Assembly: GCA_965153355.1 (NCBI GenBank)
Contig: OZ231126.1
Coordinates: 55,304,001-55,368,000, forward strand
DNA: 64,000 bases
DNA from: Flaccisagitta enflata
Taxonomy: Eukaryota > Chaetognatha > Sagittoidea > Aphragmophora
Direction: 5' to 3'
The position numbers and the translations under genes were made by a program. The notes beneath the pieces were generated by a model. The model ran no database searches. It was not told the origin of the DNA and saw only the letters and a list, made by a program, of their open reading frames with translations. Shown piece after piece: positions 1 to 11,455 of the stretch (its first letter is position 1; every line of letters starts with the position of its first letter).

Positions 1-611
1 CTCTCATATCTGAACTAAGGTATCTAGACTTGAATGGATGTTACCATTAGTTAAAGCAGAAAAATTGCTTTATTTTGCTCATGAATTTCATTTGAATTGA
101 TACGGGCTAAGTTGATATATACCAAAAATTGTAACATCCTCCCTCAAAAAAATCATTTCAAACTTACCAAAAAAAGACTACTTATCTTCAAATGCATGTT
201 ATTTCTGAAAGGAAACAGTTCTGGACATGCGGATTGCGCCATTGCAAAGATTTTAAAAAGCCCTCTAATTTGCTGATGATTTTCAATTGGATTGAAAATG
301 CAACATGGCTCAATTAAGAAAAATGCAATGATAAAAATTATAATTTAAGAACAATCACCATCTTTTAAGGTGCAACGATTTATTAGTTTGGTCGCTTTAA
401 ATGATTGAAAAAAAAAAGTAAAATCAAAGATAAACTGCCTCTTTATATATGTTGATTTATCTAAATTTGACCCAATCAGTGTACCAAAGAGATACAAGTA
501 CAATAAATGTAGTGTTTGTAGTGTTTTTTTCAATAATTGTGTTACAGGTGTTAAAATACCATGGGCTTTCAGCAGAGTTTTCTTCCGCTCCCAGTGAGTG
601 CTTCTTTACTC

Positions 612-899
612 TTTTAAGTTGCGAACAAGCAACTCAATAAGAGCCTTTCTCCATCCGTTGGTCAATTGGTCCATTGGTCCGACTGTCCGTCCCTCCATAC
701 ATCCGTCCAGCCATCCATCTCTCCATCGGTCCATCTGTCCGTCTGTCCGTCCGTCCGTCCATCCGTCCATCATGGTGATAGTTGAAAAGTAAGAAAACGA
801 GCTTTTCGATTCTTTTTGTGGATGTTTGAGTGTTGGGGGTGGGTTGGGATATGGATGAGTGTTGGACGCCCCTGCCCACCCGTCTGCAACAATATTGTT
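612..899 (+). mobile_element. Family-1 (HINE-like) element, degenerate 3' end
   Basis: Starts at a T-run followed by a 5' hairpin (stem AGTTGC / GCAACT) and the family motif CAATAAGAGCC. A GTCC/ATCC minisatellite (655-770) and the usual 3' block CCCCTGCCCACCCGTC follow. The final hairpin is lost: the sequence goes from GCAACAATATTG straight to TTT. It resembles the 63.3 kb and 9.5 kb copies (subfamily II). Confidence 0.7.
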
Positions 900-1540
900 T
901 TTCTTCTATCAACTACAAATATCTACAAAGCTAAGGTAAAAATCCCAATCATTTTATCTTGTGATACCGATTGGTTTCTAAAACATGTTGCTGTGACAGT
1001 AAATAGCATTTGAATATGGGAAGAGGGCTAACTGGCAAAAATCGACCTGAGGTCGATACTGGGTCGATACTTTTTTTTGGAATCGACCATGATTCGATCG
1101 ACCCGGTCGATTCTGTAAAGAAAAAAATCGTGACACCTCTGCTATATAGTGCGACCTATCAAATGAAAGGAAATATTATCAGGATTACCATTCTGCTATC
1201 CAAAAGGAGATCCTAGTGACTCTGCACAATCTACAAGTTTTAACATGGGTGAAAATTGAAAATATTGAAAATTTCTCAAAAACCGCTCCTTAAAATATTT
1301 CCTACTGCCCAGGCCTTGTTAAGTAACGCCATTTACCATACAAATCAATAAAACAAAACAGAGTAATGTCGAGGCACACCCAAAGTGTCGCTGAGACAAT
1401 GGTGCATATGGCCCTGTCCGCAAGGAGGTTTTTGGATCATGTGAAAGGGATAAAAAACAATAAAAAAGTGTCGTGAAGGTTTCAATGTCGTATTTTGCAG
1501 ATGACAATTATGTTGATGAATTAATGGGAAAAAAAAGGCG
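900..1540. other. No gene seen; foldback-element fragment at about 1,140-1,216
   Basis: I see no coding signal. Bases 1,020-1,110 are rich in GTCGAT/ATCGAC inverted motifs. Bases 1,140-1,216 carry the ATAGTGCGACCTATCAAATG core that recurs in the foldback elements near 14.7 kb and 22.2 kb, here as a half copy. Confidence 0.4.
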
Positions 1541-2083
1541 AGGTCAGTCTTTGACTTTTTGATATATTTGAGAGAAACTGGGCTTTCATTTTCTTATGCG
1601 AAAGTTGAGGGTCTCGATCGACCGATTGGTCCCTCAAATAAAAAGGTTAGGGTAAGTAAATTTGATAACTCTGTTTCATTTTGCGCCAAGCAGAAGTCTC
1701 TCGGACAAATATTATTGCGTTATGAATTTTTAAAGATGACCCCACTTCTGCTGTAACTCTTCCAAAGACCATCATGGATCAATACTCAAGAAAGCTGTGA
1801 AAAAATTTGAATTAAATGAGAAAAAAACAAATTTTAAACTCATCCATGTCAGACATTTTGACATATAGGTGCTACTGTAACAAGCTTATCGGCAAACTTA
1901 TTCCCTGTTCTTAAAATTCTCATCATTGCGCTGGTGCATGGGCTTTTGTTAGTTCCTTTCCTTCAATCAAGTGTCATTGATGTAATTGCTCATTCGTCAT
2001 TGGATAAAATATATGTTTACTTCTAAAATTCAAATTGAATTTTTTTTTATTTTTTAGGATTTTTTGCAGGATCAATAAAGGAG

Positions 2084-2287
2084 CACGGCGCAATGTGATA
2101 GTTTAATAGTGGCACGTGCCATAGCACACCTTTGGCACGCCTTCGGCACATCTTTGGCACTCTTTTGGCACACTTGTTAGCACACTTTTTCATTTCATTT
2201 CTAATATGAACTGTAGACCGCAAATCTATAAATCAGTGAAACTATTGACATCATATTATGAATGAAGATAGAGAGACAGAGGCAAAG

Positions 2288-2366
<79 letters not shown>

Positions 2367-2582
2367 CAGAGAGAAACCTTTTACGGAGTACAGGTACACT
2401 AGTACATGCTTACATGGACTCACCACATGAATACTACAAAAACATCACAATAGATTTCATCCTTAGTGTATTTTCTATAAGACACATAAGGTGTGCCAAT
2501 ATTTGTGCCAATAAGTGTGCCAATAGGCTTGCCATGGCACGTGCCACTTGATAAGTGAATATAGCCTCTACATTGCGCAGTG
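2084..2582. mobile_element. TIR element (MITE) with 5-bp target duplication
   Basis: The termini are inverted: CACGGCGCAATGT at the left, and CACTGCGCAATGT reading in from the right. It is flanked by AGGAG at 2,079-2,083 and 2,583-2,587. The paralogous copy near 3,930 has one site of that size and no insert. Inside are an inverted GGCACGTGCC pair, tandem TTTGGCAC motifs and a (GA)n tract (2,294-2,360). No transposase is encoded. CAC ends with a 5-bp duplication would suit a Transib-type parent, but that is only a guess. Confidence 0.75.
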
Positions 2583-2635
2583 AGGAGTGTATCTAAGTTT
2601 GGTTGAGCATACAAATACAAGAAAACAAGTTTATG

Positions 2636-3044
2636 AGCATACCTGCTCATGTGTGTGGGTGATTTTGAGCATTTTAGCTCATTTAGCTCACTTAGCTCAG
2701 TCTTTTTTTATTTCAGTTACAATAAATGAGCAAATATATTGATAGATGTTTAAGCAAGCAAATACAAGATGTCAGTAAGCAGCGCTGCTCAGCTGTGAGG
2801 GTGTTTTTAGGTATTCTAGCTCATTTAGCTCATTTAGCTTGCTCTTTTTTTCTGATTTCAAAACAGATAAATGTTTTGATTTAAGCATGCAAATACAAGA
2901 AAGAATGTCAGTAAGCATAGCTGGTTATCTGGTTAAGTGATTTTGAATATTTTAGCTCATCTAGCTCATTTGGCTCATTCCTATTTTTCTCTGATTTTCA
3001 ATGCAACTAATACATTCAATTGCTCTTAATTTGATTTAACAAAT
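2636..3044. repeat. Tandem repeat, about 138-bp unit, three units
   Basis: Units begin near 2,636, 2,777 and 2,915. Each contains GAGCATA-type starts, TAGCTCATTTAGCTCA and CATGCAAATACAAGA. The same three-unit block recurs at about 3,960-4,390 in the duplicated segment. Units have diverged, so the array is not recent. Confidence 0.65.
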
Positions 3045-3239
3045 AACAAGGCCGGACACACGGCCATCAGTTGCGGACGGGTGGGCAGGGGTGGAAATTT
3101 AACTGTCCACTACTAAAAGTGTTCTAAAACGCTCATTTCCTCACTTTTCGACTCATGTCCAAAGACCAACGGACCAACCAACTGACCAACCAATGGACAG
3201 ACAAAGCCTCTTATAGAGTTGCGTGTCCGCAACTAAAAA
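3045..3239 (-). mobile_element. Family-1 element, subfamily I, with an identifiable empty site
   Basis: On the minus strand it begins TTTTT then AGTTGCGGACACGCAACT (5' hairpin), continues with CTATAAGAGGC and a short GTCC/GGTC minisatellite, then GTCCGCAACT (the inverted partner of the 5' stem), and ends in a GGCCG/CGGCC-type hairpin plus TTGTT. The paralogous segment near 4,390 reads CAAATAAAAAG with no insert. The element therefore entered a run of five T with no duplication beyond T ambiguity. Confidence 0.9.
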
Positions 3240-3389
3240 GTGTTGCAGTAACTGAAGATAAAAGCTTGGTGAAAACGCTTACGACTTTTTTCCTCATGGC
3301 AACAGCCGCCATTACTGGTACCAATTTATACCGGTGTAGGCTGCATTTCAGAAACAATCCCAATTATACTGAAATGATACGCAGTGGTA

Positions 3390-3565
3390 GCAACAGTTGT
3401 AGAGACGGTCAGTCGGTTGGTCAGTCGGTCGAAACGTCATGTTTAATTCTTTTTTATGATTTTATTTCTTTGGCCCTACCACTACTGCCCAAATGGTCTA
3501 GTGACCTCAAATATGACCCCTGCCCACCCGCACGCAACTTTGGTAGCCATGTATCCAGCCTTGTT
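3390..3565 (+). mobile_element. Family-1 element, 5' end decayed
   Basis: GGTC minisatellite (3,408-3,430), then CTACTGCCCAAATGGTCTAG, CCCTGCCCACCCGCACGCAACT and an AGCC...CAGCCTTGTT end. The 5' hairpin is no longer clear. A (CATC)n tract follows at 3,588-3,620. Confidence 0.65.
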
Positions 3566-3683
3566 ACTCTTAAAGTCACTTTCTGTCCATCCATCCATCC
3601 ATCCATCCATCCATCTGTCTGTCTTTCTGTTGGTTTGTCACAAAGATGTATTTAAGGCTTTTTGCTGTTGGGAAAAAAGTCAG

Positions 3684-4473
3684 AAAGTCAGTCTTCGACT
3701 TTTTGACATATTCAGGAGAAACAGGGTTTTCGTTTCCTTATCAGAAAGTTAAGCATCTTATCTGGCTGATTGGGACCTCCAATCAAATTGATAGGGTAAG
3801 TAAATTTGATAATTCTCTTTCATATGGCGCCAAGCAGAATGCTCTAGAACAAATATTTTTCGCGCTATGATTTTTTAGAGATTTATTTATGAAAGATTCA
3901 AATTGAATTTTTCAAGTAGGATCAATAAAAAAGTGTATTTGTTTGTTTGAGCATGCATTTACAGGAATATATGTTTATGCGCATAGCTGCTCATCTTTGA
4001 GGGCGTTTTTGTGTATTCTAGCTCATTTAGCTCATTTAACTTTTTTCCTGATTTCAAATGCGATAAATGAATTATTATTTTGATACATGTTTAAGCAAGC
4101 AGATACAAAAAAGCGTATCAGTGAGCAAAAGTGCTCTTCTGTGAGGGTGTTTTTAAGTATTCTAGCTTACTTGGCTCATTTAGCTCAGACTTTTTTTTTA
4201 ATCTTTAATAGGATTAATAGATAAATATTTGATGTGAGCATGCAAATACAAGATAGCATGTCAGTGAGCATAGCTGGTTGTCTGATTGAGTGATTTTGAG
4301 CATTTGAGCTCACTTAGCTCATTCCTATCTTTCTCTGATTTTCAGTGCAATCAATTCATACCATTTCTCTTGATTTGATCAAACAAATAAAAAGATCTGC
4401 AGTGACTGGAGACAAAAGATTGGTGAAAGGTGACCAATGCTTACGACTTTTTCCTCACGGCAACAGCCGCAAA
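3684..4473. repeat. Segmental duplication, copy 2 (contains 138-bp tandem block)
   Basis: Homologous to 1,541-3,330 as described there. The tandem units sit at about 3,960-4,390. Copy 2 has clean junctions where copy 1 carries the 2,084-2,582 MITE and the 3,045-3,239 family-1 element. Its right edge is the palindrome starting at 4,474. Confidence 0.75.
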
Positions 4474-5066
4474 GCGGGGTGTAGAGTCGCGTAGCATGCA
4501 ACTAAAAATGACTAAAACTGATGTAAAATGACAAAAAAGATATGAAATGACTTAAACTGACTTGGACTGACTTAGAAAGGCTTAAAGTGACTTCAAATGA
4601 CTCAAAAATGACTTTAAATGACATAAAATGATGTAAAAGCACAAAGAAACACTTTGCGTTACCAACTGACAGACTGACCAATGGACCGACCAACCAACAG
4701 ATAGAGCGGGTCATAGGGTCGCGTGCATGCAATTAAAAAAAAAGATTTCCACAAAATTGCAAAAGCGAACAGGAATTTTGTGGAAATCTTTTTTTTTAAT
4801 TGCATGCACGCGACCCTATGACCCGCTCTATCTGTTGGTTGGTCGGTCCATTGGTCAGTCTGTCAGTTGGTAACGCAAAGTGTTTCTTTGTGCTTTTACA
4901 TCATTTTATGTCATTTAAAGTCATTTTTGAGTCATTTGAAGTCACTTTAAGCCATTCTAAGTCAGTCCAAGTCAGTTTAAGTCATTTCATATCTTTTTTG
5001 TCATTTTACATCAGTTTTAGTCCTTTTTAGTTGCATGCTACGCGACTCTACACCCCGCTTTGTCTG
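4474..5066. repeat. Near-perfect palindrome of about 590 bp
   Basis: Left arm about 4,474-4,765, right arm about 4,772-5,066, with almost no spacer (centre near 4,770). The innermost part is AAAAAGATTTCCACAAAATT and its complement. Each arm contains AAAGCGGGGTGTAGAG, a family-1-type 5' end (AGTCGCGTAGCATGCAACT), a GACTTAAAATGA-type minisatellite and a second family-1-type end. It looks like two family-1 derivatives joined head to head. Arm mismatches are few. Confidence 0.85.
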
Positions 5067-5496
5067 TCTGTTCTTCAGTTGTCAGTCACGTTTGATGCAA
5101 TGCGGTCACTTTACATGCATCTGCAATCCTGGATTTGCATGATCAGATTTTGGCAATGGTTAGCCAGCTACTGAACTGATTGGGGTAAAATTTGTAAGAA
5201 TAACCTGACAATGCTATGTTTTAGTGGAGGGTCTATCCCATATCAGGGTCAAGAAAATTGTAGAAGAAAGTTTCTCAACGGTTTTGTACTCCTAAATAGC
5301 AACACTTTTTGATAAAGAAAAGTTTAGCAATGTGGCTGGTCTAAATAGTGGTTTATAGGGCTGTATGATTTAATGTAAAAAAAGACAAAAAATCGCAAGA
5401 TAGCCAATCATTTTTTCATGTTTGATTGATGATTACCTCCATATTATTAATGAAACAATTTCATGAATACAAAAAAGAAAAACCTATGTCAAAATG

Positions 5497-5630
5497 AACA
5501 AGGCCAAGTAGGCCAATAGGTGCGACATGTGGATCGTCGAACGAATGCGTTACAGACTAACAGACCGACAGACGGACAGACCAACCAACGGACACAGCCA
5601 GTTATAGAGATGCTTTGTCGCACCTAAAAA
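5497..5630 (-). mobile_element. Family-1 element, subfamily IV
   Basis: Read on the minus strand: TTTTT, 5' hairpin AGGTGC-GACAAA-GCATCT, TCTATAACTGGCTGTGTCC, minisatellite, subterminal TGTCGCACCT (complement of the 5' stem), 3' hairpin GGCC-TACTT-GGCC, TTGTT. Stem sequences differ from subfamily I while the architecture is unchanged. The same subfamily appears twice in the 42.5/46.1 kb inverted repeat. Confidence 0.85.
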
Positions 5631-5929
5631 GTTCAACTTTATGTCTATGTTTCTTTTCCAGCAAGTTGGTTGGTCCATCTATCAGTAAGTTTTCTCAAAA
5701 GATCCTCAAAACCTTGTCTCACGCTCTTGAGACCCTGATTTTTGAATTCCTCGTCGAAAAATGTGTGGAAATAGTGAAAAGGGTGATTTTTTGACGAAAC
5801 CGAGATTTAAAACCACACTCGTTATCATCATTACTACCCTCAGAAATTTTGCCGCCATTTTTTTCATCAGTCTCATCTTTGTCTCAATGTTTGATGTTGA
5901 ATAACACCAACCGACAACAATTAAAGGGA

Positions 5930-6261
5930 GAAAAAGAGGAAGAGGAGGAAGAAGAAGAAGAAGAAGAAGAAGAAGGAGAAGAAGAAGAAGAAAAAAAGGA
6001 TTAGAGAGGAAGAAGGAGAAGAAGGAGAAAAGATAAGGATAAGAGAAGAAGAAGGAAAGGATAGGAAGAGGGAGAAGAAGAAGAAGTAGAAGAGAGGAAT
6101 AAGGAGAAGAAGGAGAGGAAGAAGAAGAAGAGAGAAAAGAAGAAGAAGAAGAAGAAGAAGAAGAAGAAGAAGAAGAAGAAGAAGAAGAAGAAGAAGAAGA
6201 AGAAGAGAGGAAGAGAAGGAGGAACAGGTCGCTTATAAAGTTTGACGTTATTGGGTGTTAA

Positions 6262-6341
<80 letters not shown>

Positions 6342-6345
6342 TGGG
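5930..6345. repeat. GAA-rich purine tract followed by (GT)n
   Basis: A purine-only strand of mostly GAA/GGA triplets runs from about 5,932 to 6,222. (GT)n follows at about 6,264-6,340. The frame reads as low-complexity Glu/Lys and is not a gene. Confidence 0.9.
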
Positions 6346-8830
6346 TGTTCACATACATGTATGAGAAAGGTCAGGACACTTCTTGGACAATGCCGGGAAT
6401 GACTCTACCAACAGGCCAACCTCTTGAGTCCTAAATATTTGTAACTCATAGATGGACCTCACACTACATTGAGTCCCTGATAATTAAGACCATATATCCA
6501 AATCCAGGATAGTTATGAGGCAACTCGAGGACAAGTCAAGGAAAACTGGGACAAGTTGGACAACTAAAACCTGTGTTGGACGACAGACCAAATTCTAGAA
6601 TCACATGTGTTCAATTTAGAACTTACAGACAAACTCCTGCAATATTCAGTCACAGAACTTAGACAGCTTTGGGACAAGTTCAGGACAGTACAAGGACAAC
6701 TCGAAGACAACTGAGAACACTATTGGACAACATCAGGACAACACTCCGACAACATAAGAACAACTTGGGGAACACAGAAAACTTTTTCATAGGACATTTC
6801 TTGACTTTCTTCAACCAACTCATAACATAGTAATCTTTTGCACACTGGCGACGCTATGCGACGCATAGGAGCAAGCTGAGCTACTGGTATTTGGTAAATA
6901 TATTATAGATGAATGTATTTCTCAATGAGCAGCGATGACCCAGCATTTTAAGTAGCCAAAATTGAAGTTTTAACAAATTGACTTTTTATAGTAATATTTA
7001 TTTTAAACATAAAAAAGCTCAAATTTTGACCAAAAAGACTATAGATATTCATGTTTCGGAGTCCTGTGTCAACAACCCATAAATCCAAAATGTATAGGCG
7101 TAACAAACAATTATCATTACTATTTCTAAATAAAAAGATGTACAATTTTCCCCTTTTTAAGCCTTATTAAATAAAGGTTCCATTGCAATTTCAATATAAT
7201 AATTCATTTTTTATGATTCTGTCCTGCTTTTTCGCCATTTTCTTGTGATTTTAAAGATACTTTTATAATCTTAATGCTATTATTTTATCATATTCATCCA
7301 TACCAAAAAAGGAAAATGTCTCTTCAATGACGGCATACATTTTGATGAACGAAGCAGCCTTCTTCTGCAAAAACTTACTTTCAGTTTATGAATTAACTCG
7401 TTCGACGCCTTAAGATCCTTGCACTAGGACCTTCTTAATTGGGGATCGATCAGGCTTTTAAGATAATTGATAGTGCAATAAAAATGGAGAAATAGATCGT
7501 AGAAAAGAAGAAGTAGAGCTGAAGGGCCCCCTGAGAGGTATTTCAAGGGGCTAAAAAAAGAGTCCGAAATTGACAAAATACGTGAAAATGATCAAAATCA
7601 ATCTTTTAGATAGATTCTTTTTCAGCCATATCACTTTAAGAAGAATAAATTGACTGTTCCCATACATATCATGGTGTAGGGAAATTGAAACAGAGATTAA
7701 AGGGCCAGCAAGAAATCTATTTACAGGCAAAAAAAAACCACATAATGTCTGAATTTGGTAAGCCAAATTCACTGTTTTTGTCCTGTAATATGATGTGGGA
7801 AATATATCGGTAAATAAATGTGAAGGCTAAAAATGAACTGAATCTTAAGTGTTATTTATGTTATTTCACTTTAAATATAAATGGTTAGATTTTTTTCATT
7901 TGAAAAATATTTGATTGCATGATTCATTTATTTTTTTCATTTATAGATTCATTTCTTCATGCTTTTAGTCTTTTATTTCTTTATTTGTTTATTTTAACTA
8001 TATGATAAAATTGATAAGATACCCTATCCACTTATTTGCTACTGCTCAGTTTTAGATTTATGATAGTTCACAGCATTTTTTTTTGGGGGGGGGAGGAGAG
8101 GACTTTTTGTTCTCTCTTTTGACTAGAGGAGAATGTAAGTGCAAATTTGAGCTTAGGGGATATCATGGAACCTTTGAACTCAAAATAGTAGAATATTACC
8201 TTAATCTTGATGTATATGATCTTATTCTTTTTGATGTTGTTGGACAGTTTAATTTCATGTGCATTAAGGTGGGCATTAAGGAAGCTTCAATCTTTCATAG
8301 ATAAAATTTGAGGTTTATAATTGCGTTTTGATATGGATTTCCTAGACTGAAGTAGCCATTTTATGGCTTTATTAGAGCCCAAACATGTAATATCAGGCTC
8401 TTCAGGCTAATTTGAAGCCTCAACTGGTAACTTCAGATATCAAGGGGATAAACAAAAACAGGGCTCATGGGCTTCACTCAAGGCTGTAGGATAATCTTGT
8501 AGGGGTAACAGACACTGGAAAAAATCAGCATGTCTGAAATTTAATCATTTTTCTATGGGGCCACTCCTCAAGGAAGGGCAAATAAAGCTGACTTGTGACA
8601 GCAAAATTTCAAGAAAAAACAGCCACCATAACATATGACTATGGTATAAAAGTTAAGTTTTTATTGGATTGATGGTCAGAGCCATGTTGTCTTAATTCTT
8701 TTATTAGCATTGAATTTGACATGATGAAATCAATTCAAGCATGAATTTACAGTTTTGATGTTGTTGTCAGAGGGTCCTTTCATGTATTCACAATTATGTT
8801 CACAGTCAGAACTAAGAGGGATAATAAAAA
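6346..8830. other. AT-rich stretch without recognisable gene
   Basis: Bases 6,360-6,780 contain many GGACAA/GACAACT motifs in loose repetition. From 6,800 to 8,830 the sequence is AT-rich, with only short frames and no splice-consistent coding segment or mobile end that I recognise. Confidence 0.5.
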
Positions 8831-8832
8831 GC

Positions 8833-9358
8833 AACAAGTCACCCAAGGGTAATATGTGGTAAGACATACTCATTGCCCTGCTTTGTATCATTGTGAATTG
8901 GAATGAGAGGAAGCAAGGCAGCAGCCCCAAAGGAGACAAAATCCTGTTGAACACAGGGGGACTTTCATTCTTCATTCCATCCATTAATCCTTCCGTCCAT
9001 CCACCCCCCAGACCCATACAGGCCTAAAATCTGCCCTCCCAGGTTTGAAAGCTGCCCTCACAGGGCTGAAATCTGCCCTCTCAGGCCTTGAATCTGCTCT
9101 CTCAGGCCTGAAATCTGCCCTCTCAAGCCTGAAATTAGTCCTATCAGGCCTTGAATTTACCCTCTCAGATTTAAGGCCTGAGAGGGCAGATCTCAGGGCT
9201 GAGAGGGCAGATTTCAGGGCTGAGAGGGTAGATATCAGGCCTAAGAGGGCAAATTTTAGACCTATTCGGGCCTGGGGGGACAAAAGGGAGGAAATGACAA
9301 ACGAAAGCCCGCTGTGTTCTGAAGGACTTTGTCTCATTTGGGGCCGCTGCCCAAAAAA
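8833..9358 (-). mobile_element. Family-2 element with inverted GGCCTGA minisatellite
   Basis: On the minus strand it starts at a T-run with GGGCAGCGGCCCC and an AAGTCC-type hairpin region. It continues through tandem units of about 20-22 bp built on CAGGCCTGAAATCTGCCC, first in one orientation and then the other (9,010-9,260). A hairpin-rich tail containing GCAAGGC...GCCCTGC follows, and it ends in hairpin ACCC-TT-GGGT followed by GACTTGTT. Frames across the minisatellite are repeat artefacts. Confidence 0.8.
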
Positions 9359-9460
9359 GTGTTTATATCTATTGCATATCAGCAAGTGAATGAATATCAT
9401 ATTACATGAAAAAATAAATGAGTGAATCAATCCATCCATCATTCATCAAATTGCAGATAC

Positions 9461-9668
9461 AACAAGTGACATGGGGTCACAATATTATTGTGGATAGATA
9501 AGCAGGAGCATCCAAACTCCATCCACACCCTAACCCCCATCCATGCACACACAAACATACACAAAAAGTATCTAAAATGTTCAATCACCAGGTTACGGAC
9601 CAATGGACTATGGACCAATGGACAGACAGGCAAACCTCTTATGAAGTTCGGTGTCCACAACTAAAAAA
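9461..9668 (-). mobile_element. Family-1 element, subfamily II
   Basis: Minus strand: T-run, AGTTGTGGACACCGAACT, TCATAAGAGG, short minisatellite, a unique middle with GGGTGTGGATGG, and a 3' end with hairpin GTGAC-CCCAT-GTCAC followed by TTGTT. The 3' stem is unrelated in sequence to that of subfamily I but sits in the same place. Confidence 0.8.
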
Positions 9669-9953
9669 CAGTGAACATCAACATTGAAAAAAAAGCATCA
9701 AATATGCGACCATTTTAGTTACTATAAGCCATTTTGTGTCTTTAAGCTTCCTGTATGTCATCACCAAGTGTCCTTAGCCTTCACTTTTATTCTCCACTAC
9801 TTTCAACACTCTAAATTACAGTATCAGACACTATATTGACTCTCTATTGACACTCCATTAATATAGAAGAAACAAAGGTTATGAAAAAAAAACAAAATAG
9901 GCTAATCTGAGATCATTGAAGCCCTTAAAATGTTGCCCCAGGGCCCTTTAACA

Positions 9954-10142
9954 TTTTTAGTCGCGTGCACGCGACTCTATGACCCACTCTGTCGGTCTGT
10001 CGGTCTGTCGGTCACACTTAGCTTTTTCGGCGTTACGGGCGGTTTTTGCATTACTGCTCCTGCCCAAATGCTTGAGTAAGACTTTATCATAACTGCCCCT
10101 GCCCACCCGCACGCGACTTAGGCTCGTGTATACGGCCTTGTT
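9954..10142 (+). mobile_element. Family-1 element, subfamily I
   Basis: T-run then AGTCGCGTGCACGCGACT (perfect 7-bp stem), CTATGACCCACTCTGTC, a GGTCTGTC minisatellite, TTTTTCGGCGTTACGGGCGG, CCCTGCCCACCCGCACGCGACT with the matching subterminal repeat, and CGGCCTTGTT. It lies about 500 bp upstream of the first EGF exon, in intron or flank. Confidence 0.9.
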
Positions 10143-10654
10143 TTTTATTATCCCACAGCAAATTGTTGTATCTTAATAGAAAAATCAGTTCACTCATCCA
10201 AATACAATGGTGCAAAAAAACTCATGGTTGTGGTCATTTTCATTTATCATAGTTATCTGGGGTTCTCTTCGAGCGACCCTCAGAGGGTCCTTAGGGAGCC
10301 CTCATCCTCTTTTTCTCCATTTTTCATATCTTAGGGCTAAATATCTTCCAAACTAGACTAATACCAATCTCTTACATCAATCTGTTTATCAATTATAAAG
10401 GAAATAAGCTGAAATATCAAAATTTTAAACTTTAATTCCACTACCATATTTGAGTAAGATGCCATATCAGATTGTACAAGTTTAGTGGCAGCTATACTGC
10501 TAAACTTTTTTGGGTATTGTAGAGTATTGCTATCTTTGGCAGAAACAATCAAAAAAGTTTCTTCTTTAATTTTCTGAAGGTGTGTATGTATATTTTTCGT
10601 AGAAGAACTACACTATTAAGTTAACCTTGGGTTCTCATCCTATTTCTATTTCAG

Positions 10655-10768
10655 ACATCAATGAGTGTGAAGGACAACTATGCAATGGAAATGGTCAATG
10701 TAAAGATGGTATTAACGAGTATAGGTGCATCTGCAAGGCTGGATTCACAGGAAAAGATTGCCAAACAG
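10655..10768 (+). CDS. EGF-SRCR gene: calcium-binding EGF exon 1
   Basis: A 114-nt exon between TTTCTATTTCAG and GTGAAG, phase 1 at both ends, encoding one complete EGF module of 38 residues beginning (D)INECEGQLC. All six cysteines are present. The DI-N-E start and the C-x-D-x4-Y-x-C-x-C segment (CKDGINEYRCIC) are the calcium-binding and Asp/Asn-hydroxylation signatures of cbEGF domains. Such modules act outside the cell in adhesion, matrix or receptor proteins. Symmetric phase-1 exons duplicate easily, and two sister exons follow at 15.25 and 16.0 kb on the same strand. Upstream exons are outside what I can recognise. Assignment to one gene with the later SRCR exons is inferred from strand, order and phase. 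Confidence 0.9.
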
Positions 10769-10859
10769 GTGAAGATACAACTGTACTTCTTTAATTGAAA
10801 ACTAAAGAATATATTTCGGCCGCGGCCCAGTAGCATGTGACAATGAGCTCATTAGGCTT

Positions 10860-11310
10860 AAAATACAGTACGATGGCAGCAATAAGAGCAGTAGAAAGAG
10901 GGCCCTCTATATTCTTACTGTTTAAAGGAAGTACCCAAAGCTTTGGTTTTTCTGAAAGCTGATGGTCCAAGGTATTGAGTGAACACAAAATTCCAAACCA
11001 AGTGATTCATAACAAAACCGCCAATTGATAACTTTGAATTGCATGTGGCGCAAAAGCTCTATTGATAGAGTGATGAACTTGAAAAATATAATTTTTCTCT
11101 CTTCAGTGTCACAGGTTCAAATCCCGAGTGGTGCTGCACTTTTTTTCTTTTTGGTCAACAGTTCGAGCTAGAGGAATAAAACTATATTCACTCAAAGCTC
11201 TTGCTCATCAGCTTTCAGAAAAAACATTATGAAAGCTACTTCATTAGAATAGTGAAGCAGGAAATGACCCTCCATCTGAGGTTCTCATTGCTCCTATGGT
11301 ACTGTATGTC
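10860..11310. repeat. Inverted-repeat element with a tRNA-like core
   Basis: Bases 10,862-10,985 and 11,185-11,310 are inverted relative to each other (TACAGTACGATGGCAGCAAT against ATTGCTCCTATGGTACTGTA; TTTCTGAAAGCTGATG against CATCAGCTTTCAGAAA). Between them, 11,045-11,142 looks tRNA-derived: GTGGCGCAAAAGCTCTA at its start, GGTTCAAATCCC as a one-mismatch B box, and a T-run at 11,141. It is too long and irregular to be a functional tRNA gene. Confidence 0.5.
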
Positions 11311-11455
11311 GGATTCTTTAATGTTTTTTTTACAATGTGATATTAAGTAGAGGCACCCATTCATGTTGTTAATTAATATCTAAATAGCTGAGATCGAAGC
11401 TGGCAATAAAAATTGGTTTGGCGCAGCAATGGGCCACCATGATCCTGAATTTTCT

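Larger units (their letters stand above)
1541..3330. repeat. Segmental duplication, copy 1
   Basis: Starting from GTCAGTCTTTGACTTTTT, this segment matches 3,684-4,473 in the same orientation and order. It holds the shared block with GCGCCAAGCAGAA, the ATTCAAATTGAATTTTT/GGATCAATAAA block, tandem repeats of about 138 bp, and the block ending in GGCAACAGCCGC. Copy 1 is longer because it contains two insertions, at 2,084-2,582 and 3,045-3,239, that copy 2 lacks. The two copies therefore act as filled and empty sites. Confidence 0.75.

Noticed and set aside
8984-9442. Frames with repeated LKSALSGL or RPERADFR motifs (also at 19.5, 44.8 and 61.7 kb)
   Set aside because: They arise from the family-2 minisatellite, whose unit is close to a multiple of three, and appear on both strands.
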